The position numbers and the translations under genes were made by a program. The notes below the pieces were generated by a model. It worked only from the letters and a program-made list of their open reading frames with translations. It was not told the DNA's origin and made no database searches. A stretch of 64,000 bases of DNA from Streptomyces aurantiogriseus. Lineage in GTDB: Bacteria; Actinomycetota; Actinomycetes; Streptomycetales; Streptomycetaceae. Location of the stretch: NCBI RefSeq assembly GCF_014649375.1, contig NZ_BMSX01000030.1, positions 45,082 to 109,081 of the forward strand, in the 5' to 3' direction. Position 1 is the stretch's first letter. Every line of letters begins with the position of its first letter. Positions 1 to 7,449 of this stretch are shown here, piece by piece.

Positions 1-107
1 GCCGTCATGCCCCGCTCGACCGCCCGCCGGACGAGATGCTCGGGATGGGCGGCACCGTAGCGAGCGGAGTAACCGGACGCGACGTGCAGATGGGCGAAGC
101 CCGCCAT
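1..107 (-). CDS. dnaE2: DNA polymerase III alpha subunit, DnaE2-type (5' end only)
   Basis: Only the first 35 codons are in the window; the gene runs off the left edge. The start is ATG at 107, preceded by GGAGG six bases upstream. The peptide opens MAGFAHLHVASGYSARYG, and its HLH...YS pattern is the first metal-binding motif of the PHP domain that begins bacterial DnaE-type replicative polymerases. The error-prone DnaE2 subtype is inferred from the SOS box at 159-174 and from recollection of a second dnaE at this place in Streptomyces. The visible residues cannot separate DnaE1 from DnaE2. DnaE2 acts in damage-induced mutagenic translesion synthesis. Confidence 0.75.
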   Translation of the reverse strand, partial: MAGFAHLHVASGYSARYGAAHPEHLVRRAVERGMT

Positions 108-158
108 GCCGCACCTCCATCACTCCACCCCTTTTGCGCCATACACCCGATATGTTCA

Positions 159-174
159 TCGTACTCGCGTTCGA
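159..174 (-). promoter_or_regulatory. LexA (SOS) operator upstream of dnaE2
   Basis: On the minus strand the site reads TCGAACGCGAGTACGA. The actinobacterial LexA box is TCGAAC-N4-GTTCGA, so 11 of 12 specified bases match. It ends about 50 bp upstream of the dnaE start codon, where a repressor would cover the promoter. The nearest other gene ends at 637, so dnaE is the only plausible target. Confidence 0.7.
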
Positions 175-581
175 TTACTCTAACCCCATCAGCGCCGGTC
201 AGCGACCAGATTCGAGACCAGATTCGAACACATCAACGATTCCTTGGCGAGATGAGCAGCGGCCGAAACAGGTACCGCCCGCCACCTCCCCCACCGGGCG
301 GAGCAGTTGGGGAAAATCGCCCCACGGCGCGCACCAGGGCGACGTCATTCACCGAGTCGGAGCAGGGCGACCCCGGCAACGATCTGCAGCGGGAACGACA
401 CTTTCCGTGACGGAAGACGGGTCGCCGGCACCCACACAGCGATACAACGCGACGGCAGGCGCTACACGCACCTCACCGAACGGGCACAGGCCGCCGCAGG
501 CGCTGAGCGCACCCGCCACAGACCACCCGCACCACCGGCACCACCCGCCACAGACCACCCGCACCCGCCCACAACGCGAAA

Positions 582-609
582 GTCCCGCCCCTCGCGCGCG
601 GGGCGGGAC
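582..609 (-). terminator. Terminator of the first streptogrisin gene
   Basis: Perfect 10-bp inverted repeat (GTCCCGCCCC at 582-591, GGGGCGGGAC at 600-609) with an 8-base loop. It starts 27 bases past the protease stop. There is no T tract, as is common in Streptomyces. Confidence 0.8.
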
Positions 610-636
610 ATCACACAAGCCGTACGAACCGGAGCG

Positions 637-1719
637 TCAGCCGATCTGCGTACCGGTGGCCGACAGCGCCTCCGTCACCGGCTGGAAGAACGTCTCCCCG
701 CCCGAGGTGCAGTCACCGCTGCCGCCGGAGGTGAGACCGATCGCGTTGCTGCCCGAGAAGAGGGAGCCGCCGCTGTCGCCGGGCTCGGCGCAGACGTCGG
801 TCTGGATGAGGCCGTTGACGATGTCGCCGTTGCCGTAGTTCACGGTGGCGTCCAGGCCGGTGACCGTGCCGTCGTGCACCTGGGTCGTCGAGCCGCTGCG
901 GGTCACCTTCATGCCGACGGTGGCCTCGGCCGCCCCCGTGATCTGCTGGGCGGAGCCGTTGTAGAGGTTGACCTCGCTCGGGTGGTCGACCTCGGCGGTG
1001 TACTTGACGAGGCCGTAGTCGTCGCCGGGGAAGCTGGAGGTCTCGTTCGTGCCGATCTCGGTGCCGGAGGAGTCCGACCAGGTCGAGATGGACTCGGTGC
1101 AGTGGCCGGCGGTCAGGAAGTACGGCTCGCCGCCCTTGACCACGTTGAAGCCGAGCGAGCAGCGCCCACTGCCTCCGGTGATGGCGTCACCGCCCGCGAT
1201 GAGGGGCTTGAACTCCCCCTTCGTGCGCTGGAGTTCCGCCGTGGCGCCGAGGCCCTCGACGACCTTGGTGAGCTTGGCCCACTCGGCCTCGGAGACCGTG
1301 CGGTCGGCGGTGACGACGACCTTGTTGGTCGTCGGGTCGGTCACCCAGGAGGTGCCGGGGATCGTCGCGTCGTTCTTGAGCGTCGTACGGGCGCTCTTCA
1401 GCTCGGCGAGGGAGTTCTCCACCAGTCTGGCCTTGGCGCCGGCCGCCTCGACGGTCTTCGCCGCGGTCTCGTCGAGCACGTTCACCACGAGGCTCTTGGT
1501 CTTCGCGTCGTAGTAGGTGCCCGCTGCGTCGGCGCCGAGGTCCTGGCCGAGCGTCGAGGCGAGCTTTCCGGCCGCAAGGGCCGTGAGGAGCCGGGGCTCC
1601 GGGGTCTGCGGGGTCTCACTCGCGTTCGCAGTCTGGAAGGTGACTCCCGCGGCGACGAGGGCGGCGATACCCGCTCCCGTCATGACGGCCCGTCGCCTGG
1701 GTATGCGTCGGTGCTTCAA
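637..1719 (-). CDS. Secreted streptogrisin-type serine protease (S1E, alpha-lytic protease family)
   Basis: The 360-aa pre-pro-protein starts at TTG 1719, preceded by AGGAGG seven bases upstream; earlier in-frame starts lack a ribosome site. Residues 1-32 form an arginine-rich signal peptide that could be Tat-type. A propeptide follows, with a typical conserved stretch ending near residue 172. The mature domain starts near IAGGDAI (about 174). The catalytic triad is visible: His206 in TAGHC, Asp234 in DDYGLV and Ser316 in GDSGG. Proteases of this family are secreted, fold with help from the propeptide and cleave it themselves. Primary specificity was not resolved. A second protease of the same family lies immediately upstream on the same strand but is separated by its own terminator. 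Confidence 0.93.
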   Translation of the reverse strand: MKHRRIPRRRAVMTGAGIAALVAAGVTFQTANASETPQTPEPRLLTALAAGKLASTLGQDLGADAAGTYYDAKTKSLVVNVLDETAAKTVEAAGAKARLVENSLAELKSARTTLKNDATIPGTSWVTDPTTNKVVVTADRTVSEAEWAKLTKVVEGLGATAELQRTKGEFKPLIAGGDAITGGSGRCSLGFNVVKGGEPYFLTAGHCTESISTWSDSSGTEIGTNETSSFPGDDYGLVKYTAEVDHPSEVNLYNGSAQQITGAAEATVGMKVTRSGSTTQVHDGTVTGLDATVNYGNGDIVNGLIQTDVCAEPGDSGGSLFSGSNAIGLTSGGSGDCTSGGETFFQPVTEALSATGTQIG

Positions 1720-2251
1720 CTCACGTCCTCCTGTGGGGGGTTCGGCCCGGACGGTTGTGGGGACCGTGCGGGCCGGAAGGCTGGTTGACGGGCGCCCACT
1801 CTTCCGAACCCCACAGGGAGCACACAAGGTCGACTTCAGGACGCGCACACGGTGACCACCGCGCGCCCTCCGCACGTTCACCACCCCGTTCACCACGGGA
1901 GAGTCACAGGAGAGTTGCAGAAAGTTCGCACTGCAAATGCTACGCGTGAGTAACCATGCACCGGGTGGTGAGGTCTAGTCCTGACTTGAACTCGCCCTCG
2001 CCTCGGACGCCGAAGGTGTCGGAAACGTCGGGGATGTGAAGGACCTAGGGGGAAGCGGTTGCCGCATCTGCCGGGCCGCCTCCGCCGGCTTCTTGTACGG
2101 ACAAGAGCGAGCCCCCGCACGCCGGTTGCGTGCGGGGGCTCGCCTGCCGCTGGCTGCGAAGCCTGAGACCGATCATCTACCGGTCGCAGGGACCGGTAGG
2201 GGACCGATCACAGAACGGCCGGAGACCGATCACAGACCGGTCGGAGACCGA
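1720..2251. other. Intergenic region between the two protease genes
   Basis: Holds the AGGAGG ribosome site of the downstream protease (about 1727-1732), the terminator of the upstream one (2107-2143) and a cluster of GACCGATCA repeats (2165-2254). The promoter of the downstream protease must lie between about 1740 and 2100; no convincing -35/-10 pair was identified. No coding sequence seen. Confidence 0.5.
2107..2143 (-). terminator. Strong hairpin terminator downstream of the second streptogrisin gene
   Basis: Perfect 16-bp inverted repeat (GCGAGCCCCCGCACGC at 2107-2122, complement at 2128-2143) with a 5-base loop. It lies 109 bases beyond the stop codon, after the GACCGATCA repeats, and isolates the two protease transcripts. 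Confidence 0.88.
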
Positions 2252-2254
2252 TCA
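2165..2254. repeat. Short direct repeats (ACCGATCA core) after a protease gene
   Basis: The octamer ACCGATCA occurs at 2168, 2203, 2225 and 2247. The last two copies are 22 bp apart and share GGAGACCGATCA. ACCGGT segments between them can pair with each other. The final copy runs into the stop codon of the protease gene. The array is transcribed as 3' untranslated RNA. Confidence 0.7.
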
Positions 2255-3157
2255 GAAGACGCTGACGCCGTACGCGTTCAGTGCCTCCACCACGGGCTGG
2301 AAGAAGGTCGTACCGCCGGAGGTGCAGTTGCCGCTGCCGCCGGAGGTCAGACCGTAGGCCACACCGTTGGTGCCGTAGAGCGCACCGCCGGAGTCGCCGG
2401 GCTCGGCGCAGACCGTGGTCTGGATCATGCCGTAGACGATGTCGCCGCCACCGTAGTTGACGGTCGCGTTCAGGGCGGTGACGCGGCCGCTGTGGATACC
2501 GGTGGTCGAACCGTCACGGGTCACCGTGGTGCCCACGCTCGGGGTGCCCGCGCTGGTGATGTCGGTGTTGCCGGCGGTGCCCGACTTGGTGATCGACGTG
2601 TTGGTGTACCGGACGAGGCCGTAGTCGTTCGTCGGGAAGCTGGAGCCCGCGGTCGGACCGAGAACCGTGGTGCGGGCGGAGTTGGAGTACCAGGTGCCCG
2701 CGCCGTCGGTGCAGTGACCGGCCGTCAGGAAGTAGTAGTTGCCCGCGCTGTCACGGACGTTGAAGCCGAGGGAGCAGCGCCAGCTACTCGCATAGATGGC
2801 GTCGCCACCCGCGATGTACTTCTGGAACTTGCCCTCGGTGCGCTTGATCGTGAGGGCGTCGGCGTTGCCGCCGGCCTCCTGCTTGATCTGCGCGATCTCG
2901 GCCTGGGACACCGTGCTGTCGACGGTGACGACGACCCGGTTGGTCTTGCTGTCGACGGCCCAGGCGGTACCCGGGATGTCGGCCTTGAGCACCGAGCCAC
3001 TGGCGCTCTTGAGTTCGGCGGCGCTGAAGGTGGCGGTGTCGGCCGCGCTCGCGTGGGGGATGGCGATGGCGGCCGCGGCGACGAGGCCGGTGGCGACGGC
3101 GGTGAGCCGAGTCCGTCTCGTGATGCCGCTGGTGGGGGTGGTGCGCTTGATCCTCAC
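2252..3157 (-). CDS. Secreted streptogrisin B-like serine protease (S1E)
   Basis: The 301-aa precursor starts at GTG 3157, preceded by GGGAGGG eight bases upstream. Residues 1-38 are a signal peptide ending in HASA. A short propeptide of about 75 residues follows, and the mature enzyme starts near IAGGDAIYA (about residue 115). The triad is His148 (TAGHC), Asp178 (NDYGLV) and Ser256 (GDSGG). The short propeptide and the mature start resemble Streptomyces griseus protease B. It is probably a paralogue of the adjacent protease at 637-1719, with a shorter prodomain. It should be secreted and degrade extracellular protein for nutrition during growth or development. Confidence 0.94.
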   Translation of the reverse strand: MRIKRTTPTSGITRRTRLTAVATGLVAAAAIAIPHASAADTATFSAAELKSASGSVLKADIPGTAWAVDSKTNRVVVTVDSTVSQAEIAQIKQEAGGNADALTIKRTEGKFQKYIAGGDAIYASSWRCSLGFNVRDSAGNYYFLTAGHCTDGAGTWYSNSARTTVLGPTAGSSFPTNDYGLVRYTNTSITKSGTAGNTDITSAGTPSVGTTVTRDGSTTGIHSGRVTALNATVNYGGGDIVYGMIQTTVCAEPGDSGGALYGTNGVAYGLTSGGSGNCTSGGTTFFQPVVEALNAYGVSVF

Positions 3158-3439
3158 GTTTCGTTCCCTCCCAGGGGAAGTCGGGGGCCCGCGTGGGGTC
3201 GGGGCCCGTGAGGCGCAGTCGAGGGCCGACATTGTCCGGATTCCGGACATGCATGACCCTGACAAGCGCTGTGGGGGAGTATTCGGCCGAACGGCCGGTC
3301 GGCGCAAGGGTGCCTTTCGGCCGTCAACCTTTGAACGGATCATGTGCGTTGAGCCCCGTTGGCCCCCCTTGGGCGCCTCGGGCGGCTTCCAGCCCCTCAA
3401 TCCCCTTGCCCCCTCGACCCCCTGGGCCCCTGCCCGGTC

Positions 3440-4219
3440 TCAGAGCAGGTTGCGCTCCCCCGCCCCGATCGCGACGGACAGCGTGTTCCCCGGCGGCGGG
3501 AAGGGGCAGATGAAGTGGTCGGCGAAGGCGCACGGCGGCAGTTGGGCGCGGTTGAAGTCCACGGTCGTGCGCCCCTCGGCGTCGGGCGCGGCCGGGTGCA
3601 GGAACCGGAACCGGTAACTGCTGTCCCCGCTGGTGGCGTCGGCGAACACCGCCCACAGCGAGCCGTCGCCCCGCACGCTCACCTGGAGCGTGAGCTCCTG
3701 CCCGTCGAGCCGGAACGCCACCGCCCCGCCGAGACCGAGCCCTCGCTCGCGCCCGTCGGCGTTCGGCACCCGCACCGTCCGGTCCTCGTCGTACGGAGTG
3801 AAGCGCCCCGGCACCGACCAGCGCGGGTCGTACGGGGTGGCCTCGATGCCCCGGAACCGGCGCCTGGCCTCGGCTTCGGGGTCGAAGTCGCGTACGCCCC
3901 ACACGCCTTCGCGGACCAGCACGACCAGCCGCCGCTCACCGTGCGCGACCCGGGCCGCGCCGACCGGCCCCTGGTCGGCGGCGAGCCGCACCTCTCCGTC
4001 GAACGGCTTGCCGTCGACGGTCAGCCCGTCGGACTCGGCCGCGGTGAGCACCACCCCGTCCTCTTCGGCCACCCAGGTCCCGGGGATGTCCGGAAGTCGC
4101 CCGTCCGGATAGTCCTCGAGCCAGTGGGTGCCGGTGAGCGCGAGGGGCCCGTAGGGCTCCGACACCGCGCCGACACGGTGCTCGTGCCACTGCTGCCAGT
4201 CGGCGGATGCGTCCGTCAT
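3440..4219 (-). CDS. DUF1684 family protein, last gene of the monooxygenase/ABC operon
   Basis: This 259-aa protein starts at ATG 4219, only four bases after the stop of the upstream monooxygenase, so it is likely cotranslated. No signal peptide or membrane segment is visible. The pattern of the family is present: an N-terminal W-x-x-W-H...R segment, a G-T-H-W-L region, and a C-terminal part with F-R-F-L and DFNRAQLPPCAFAD...CPFPPPGN. The family has no firmly established biochemical role known to me. Its place at the end of a flavin monooxygenase/ABC operon suggests a role in handling the same small organic substrate. A pyrimidine-rich tract follows at about 3355-3437, with no clear terminator. 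Confidence 0.85.
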   Translation of the reverse strand: MTDASADWQQWHEHRVGAVSEPYGPLALTGTHWLEDYPDGRLPDIPGTWVAEEDGVVLTAAESDGLTVDGKPFDGEVRLAADQGPVGAARVAHGERRLVVLVREGVWGVRDFDPEAEARRRFRGIEATPYDPRWSVPGRFTPYDEDRTVRVPNADGRERGLGLGGAVAFRLDGQELTLQVSVRGDGSLWAVFADATSGDSSYRFRFLHPAAPDAEGRTTVDFNRAQLPPCAFADHFICPFPPPGNTLSVAIGAGERNLL

Positions 4220-4223
4220 GTGA

Positions 4224-5528
4224 TCAACCCTTCCGTACCGGGTCGGACAACCCGAGGTGTGAGCGCAAGGTGGTTCCCTCGTATTCCGTGCGGAAGACGC
4301 CGCGTTCCTGGAGCAGCGGCACCACCCGGTCGACGAACTCGTCGAGCCCGCCGGGCGTGAGGTGCGGGACGAGGATGAAGCCGTCGGCGGCACCGTGCCG
4401 CACGAACGTCTCCAGTTCGGCGGCGACCGCCTGGGGCGTGCCGACGAAGGACTGCCGGCCGCTCGCCTCGATCACGGTCTGCCGGATGGACAGCCCCTTC
4501 TCCTTGGACAGCGCCCGCCACTTCTCGGCGATCGCGACGGTGTCACCGCGCCGGGTGCGGCCCTGGGTGAGCTGCGGTTCGGCCACCGGGTCGATCTCGG
4601 GCAGCGGCCCGTCGGGGTCGTACGCCGACAGGTCGACGCCCCAGATCTGCTCCAGCACGAGGATCGCGGTCTGCGGGGAGACCTGCTGCCGTCTGATCTC
4701 CGCGGCCCGCTCCTGCGCCTCGGCGGCGGTGTCGCCGAGGACGACGGTGACGCCGGGCATGATCTTCAGGTCGTCGGGTGTCCGGCCGTACCTCTCCAGG
4801 CGCCTCTTCACATCGGTGGAGAAGGCGCGGCCCGCCTCCGGTGAACCGTGCCGCGTGAAGATGACGTCCGCCGCGGAGGCCGCGAACTCCCGGCCCTCGT
4901 CCGAGTCCCCCGCCTGGATCACCACCGGGTGCCCCTGCGGTGAGCGCGGCACGGTGAACTCCCCCGCGATGTCGAAGTGCCGGCCGCGGTGCGCGAACGG
5001 CCGCGGCGCCCCGTCGGCAGTCCAGGAGTCCCACAGCTCCCGTGCGGTGGACACGAATTCGGCGGCGCGCGTGTATCTCTCCGTGCGGTCGAGATAGCCG
5101 CCGCGCCGGAAGTTCTCGCCGGTGAAGGCGTCGGAGGAGGTCACCACGTTCCAGGCCGCCCGGCCGCCGCTGAGATGGTCCAGCGAGGCCAGTCTGCGGG
5201 CGAGTTCGTACGGCTCGTTGAAGGTGGCGTTGACCGTGGCGGCGAGGCCGAGCCGCTCGGTGACGGCCGCGAGCGCGTTGAGCACGGTGAGCGACTCCGG
5301 CCGCCCGACGACGTCCAGGTCGTGGATACGGCCCTTGTGTTCGCGCAGCCGCAGCCCCTCCGCGAGGAAGAAGAAGTCGAACAGTCCGCGTTCGGCGGTG
5401 CGCGCGAGATGCTCGAAGGAGGAGAACTCGATCTGCGACCTCGAGCGGGGATCGGCCCAGACGGTGGTGTTGTTGACGCCGGGGAAGTGCGCGGCGAGAT
5501 GCATGCGTTTCGGGGGCCGTACGGTCAT
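4224..5528 (-). CDS. LLM-class flavin-dependent monooxygenase, NtaA/SnaA/DszA type
   Basis: This 434-aa protein starts at ATG 5528 and overlaps the preceding stop by ATGA. The long form with an MHLAAHFPG-type N-terminus and the segments AAWNVVTSSD and HPVVIQAGDSDEG is typical of reduced-FMN-dependent monooxygenases of the nitrilotriacetate/desulfurisation branch of the luciferase-like superfamily. These enzymes use FMNH2 from a separate reductase to hydroxylate small C-N or C-S compounds. The sequence does not identify the substrate. It closely follows a shorter LLM paralogue, and two LLM enzymes beside an amino-acid-type ABC transporter recall the B. subtilis ytmO/ytnJ arrangement. No dedicated flavin reductase is in the operon. 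Confidence 0.88.
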   Translation of the reverse strand: MTVRPPKRMHLAAHFPGVNNTTVWADPRSRSQIEFSSFEHLARTAERGLFDFFFLAEGLRLREHKGRIHDLDVVGRPESLTVLNALAAVTERLGLAATVNATFNEPYELARRLASLDHLSGGRAAWNVVTSSDAFTGENFRRGGYLDRTERYTRAAEFVSTARELWDSWTADGAPRPFAHRGRHFDIAGEFTVPRSPQGHPVVIQAGDSDEGREFAASAADVIFTRHGSPEAGRAFSTDVKRRLERYGRTPDDLKIMPGVTVVLGDTAAEAQERAAEIRRQQVSPQTAILVLEQIWGVDLSAYDPDGPLPEIDPVAEPQLTQGRTRRGDTVAIAEKWRALSKEKGLSIRQTVIEASGRQSFVGTPQAVAAELETFVRHGAADGFILVPHLTPGGLDEFVDRVVPLLQERGVFRTEYEGTTLRSHLGLSDPVRKG

Positions 5529-6604
5529 GAGGTGCCCCCTGTCACGGCGTACTGGTTGGCGGGGCGGGCCAGTCCCAGGTGCTCCCGGAGGGTGCTGCCC
5601 GGGTAGAACGTGCGGAACAGGCCGCGGTGCTGGAGCAGCCCGACCGTGCCGTTGACCAGCCGTTCCAGGTCGCGGCGCGGTTCGACGGGCGTGAGGTGGA
5701 AGCCGTCGACGGTGCCGTCCTGGTGCCAGGAGGCGATCAGCTCGGCGAGGTCGACGGGGCCGCCGCGGTAGAGCGGGCCCTGCGCGCTCGGCCGCGGGCC
5801 GCCTCCGCCGTGGCCGGGCTCGGCGGCGTGCTCCCCGTCGCCGAGGTCGACGAGGAGGCTCACCAGGACCCGCAGGGAGTCCGGGTCCCGGCCGAACTGT
5901 GCTGCCTGGCCACGCAGTTGGTCGCGTAGGGCGCGGGCCCGGGCGGAGCTCGCCGCCCGTACGAGCACGACGTCGGCGTACCGGGCGGCGGTGGTACGGG
6001 CGTGGTCCTCGGTGGCGTCGACCACGCGTACGGGGTGGCCCTGCGGAGGCCGGGGCACGATCGAGGGGCCCTTCACCGAGAAGGCCGAGCCGGTGAAGTC
6101 CACGTGGTGCAGCTTGTCCCGGTCGACGAAGCGGCCGGTCGGCACGTCCCGGATCTCGGCGTCGTCCTCCCAGCTGTCCCACAACCTCGCGGCCACGTCG
6201 GCGACTTCACCGGCCTCCTGCCACAGCGCGGCCGGCGGAGCGGCGTGCCGGCGGCCGAAGAGGCGGGCCTCCCCCTCGGTGGTGGACACGTCGATCCGCC
6301 AGCCGGCCCGGCCCCGGCTGACCCAGTCGAGGGTGGCGACGGCGGCCTGGACGTGGAAGGGCTCGGTGTGCGTGGTGGTGACCGTGGGCACCAGGCCCAC
6401 ACGGTGCGTGGCGGGCGCCACCCGGGCCAGTACGGCCGGCGCGTCGAGCCCGGGGCGGGCGAAGGTGTCGTCCAGCGTCACGAAGTCGAGACCGCCGCGC
6501 TCGGCGAGCCGCGCCAGCTCGACGTAGGGGCCGGCGTCGTACACCCCGGGCCGGTCGACGGAGGCGGCCAGGTGCAGCAGGCCCCGGCCGGGCGAGGAAG
6601 TCAT
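5525..6604 (-). CDS. LLM-class flavin-dependent oxidoreductase (shorter paralogue)
   Basis: This 359-aa protein has the luciferase-like barrel layout: an N-terminal strand, the segment LARLAERGGLDFVTLDD, and SRGRAGWRIDVSTTEGEARLFG in the flavin-binding region. It starts at ATG 6604 after an AAGG-type ribosome site, 39 bases from the ATPase gene, and its stop overlaps the next gene's start by four bases. It should act in the cytoplasm on the compound imported by the neighbouring transporter or on the product of its longer partner. It could use FMN or F420; operon context favours FMN. Confidence 0.86.
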   Translation of the reverse strand: MTSSPGRGLLHLAASVDRPGVYDAGPYVELARLAERGGLDFVTLDDTFARPGLDAPAVLARVAPATHRVGLVPTVTTTHTEPFHVQAAVATLDWVSRGRAGWRIDVSTTEGEARLFGRRHAAPPAALWQEAGEVADVAARLWDSWEDDAEIRDVPTGRFVDRDKLHHVDFTGSAFSVKGPSIVPRPPQGHPVRVVDATEDHARTTAARYADVVLVRAASSARARALRDQLRGQAAQFGRDPDSLRVLVSLLVDLGDGEHAAEPGHGGGGPRPSAQGPLYRGGPVDLAELIASWHQDGTVDGFHLTPVEPRRDLERLVNGTVGLLQHRGLFRTFYPGSTLREHLGLARPANQYAVTGGTS

Positions 6605-6643
6605 CTCAGGAAACCTTTCTCCGGTTCACAGCGGCGGGGAGGC

Positions 6644-7405
6644 TCACAGCACCTTCGACAGGAACAGCCGCGTCCGCTCCTCCCGCGGCCGCTCCAGCAC
6701 CTCCCCCGGCGGCCCCTGCTCGACGATCCGCCCGTCGTCCATGAACACGACCGTGTCGGCGACCTCGCGGGCGAACCCGATCTCGTGCGTGACGACGATC
6801 ATCGTGGTGCCCCGGTGTGCCAAGTCCCTTATGACGTCAAGGACTTCGCCCACCAGTTCGGGGTCGAGCGCGGACGTCGGCTCGTCGAACAGCAGCAGCT
6901 TGGGCTCCAGCGCGAGCGCCCGCGCGATGGCGACCCGCTGCTGCTGCCCGCCGGACAGCTGCCTGGGATAGGCGTCGGCCTTGTCGGCGAGCCCGACCCG
7001 CTTCAGCAGCCGGTGCGCGCTCTCCACCGCCTCCGCGCGCGGCCGCTTCAGCGCGGACACCGGCGCCTCGATGACGTTGTCGAGCACGGTGAGGTGCGGG
7101 AACAGGTTGAAGTTCTGGAAGACGAACCCGATCCGTGTGCGCTGTCGCAGCACCTCGCGCTCGGGCAGCTCATGCAGCTTGTCCCCGGAGCGCCGGTAGC
7201 CGATGAGCGCGCCGTCCACGCTGATCGCGCCCCGGTCCACCTTCTCCAGGTGGTTGATGGTCCGCAGCAGCGTCGACTTGCCGGAGCCGGAGGGACCGAG
7301 GACGACGGTGACCTCTCCGGTGCGCACCGACAGGTCGATGCCCTTGAGGACCTCCAGGGAGCCGAAGCTCTTGTGGACGGACCTGATGTCGACCATGACA
7401 GTCAT
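6644..7405 (-). CDS. Polar amino-acid-type ABC transporter ATP-binding protein
   Basis: This 253-aa protein has a complete nucleotide-binding domain: Walker A GPSGSGKST near residue 36, the Q-loop region FQNFNLFPH, signature LSGGQQQR, Walker B LLLFDEPTSALD and the switch VTHEIGF. The subfamily is that of GlnQ/HisP/TcyN importers of amino acids and related compounds. ATG 7405 is chosen because GAAGGA lies nine bases upstream; the ATG at 7414 abuts that site. It should energise the permease at 9204-10061 with the binding lipoprotein at 10474-11430. Confidence 0.93.
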   Translation of the reverse strand: MTVMVDIRSVHKSFGSLEVLKGIDLSVRTGEVTVVLGPSGSGKSTLLRTINHLEKVDRGAISVDGALIGYRRSGDKLHELPEREVLRQRTRIGFVFQNFNLFPHLTVLDNVIEAPVSALKRPRAEAVESAHRLLKRVGLADKADAYPRQLSGGQQQRVAIARALALEPKLLLFDEPTSALDPELVGEVLDVIRDLAHRGTTMIVVTHEIGFAREVADTVVFMDDGRIVEQGPPGEVLERPREERTRLFLSKVL

Positions 7406-7449
7406 GGCGTGCATTCCTTCGGTTGGCAGGGGAGTTCGGAGGGCGGCGG

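Larger units (their letters stand above)
108..636. other. Intergenic region between dnaE2 and the first protease gene
   Basis: No convincing coding region was found. It holds the dnaE2 ribosome site (about 114-118), the LexA box (159-174) and the protease terminator (582-609). The short phrase ACCAGATTCGA occurs twice near 204-225. Bases 230-580 are C-rich with no recognisable signal. Confidence 0.5.
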
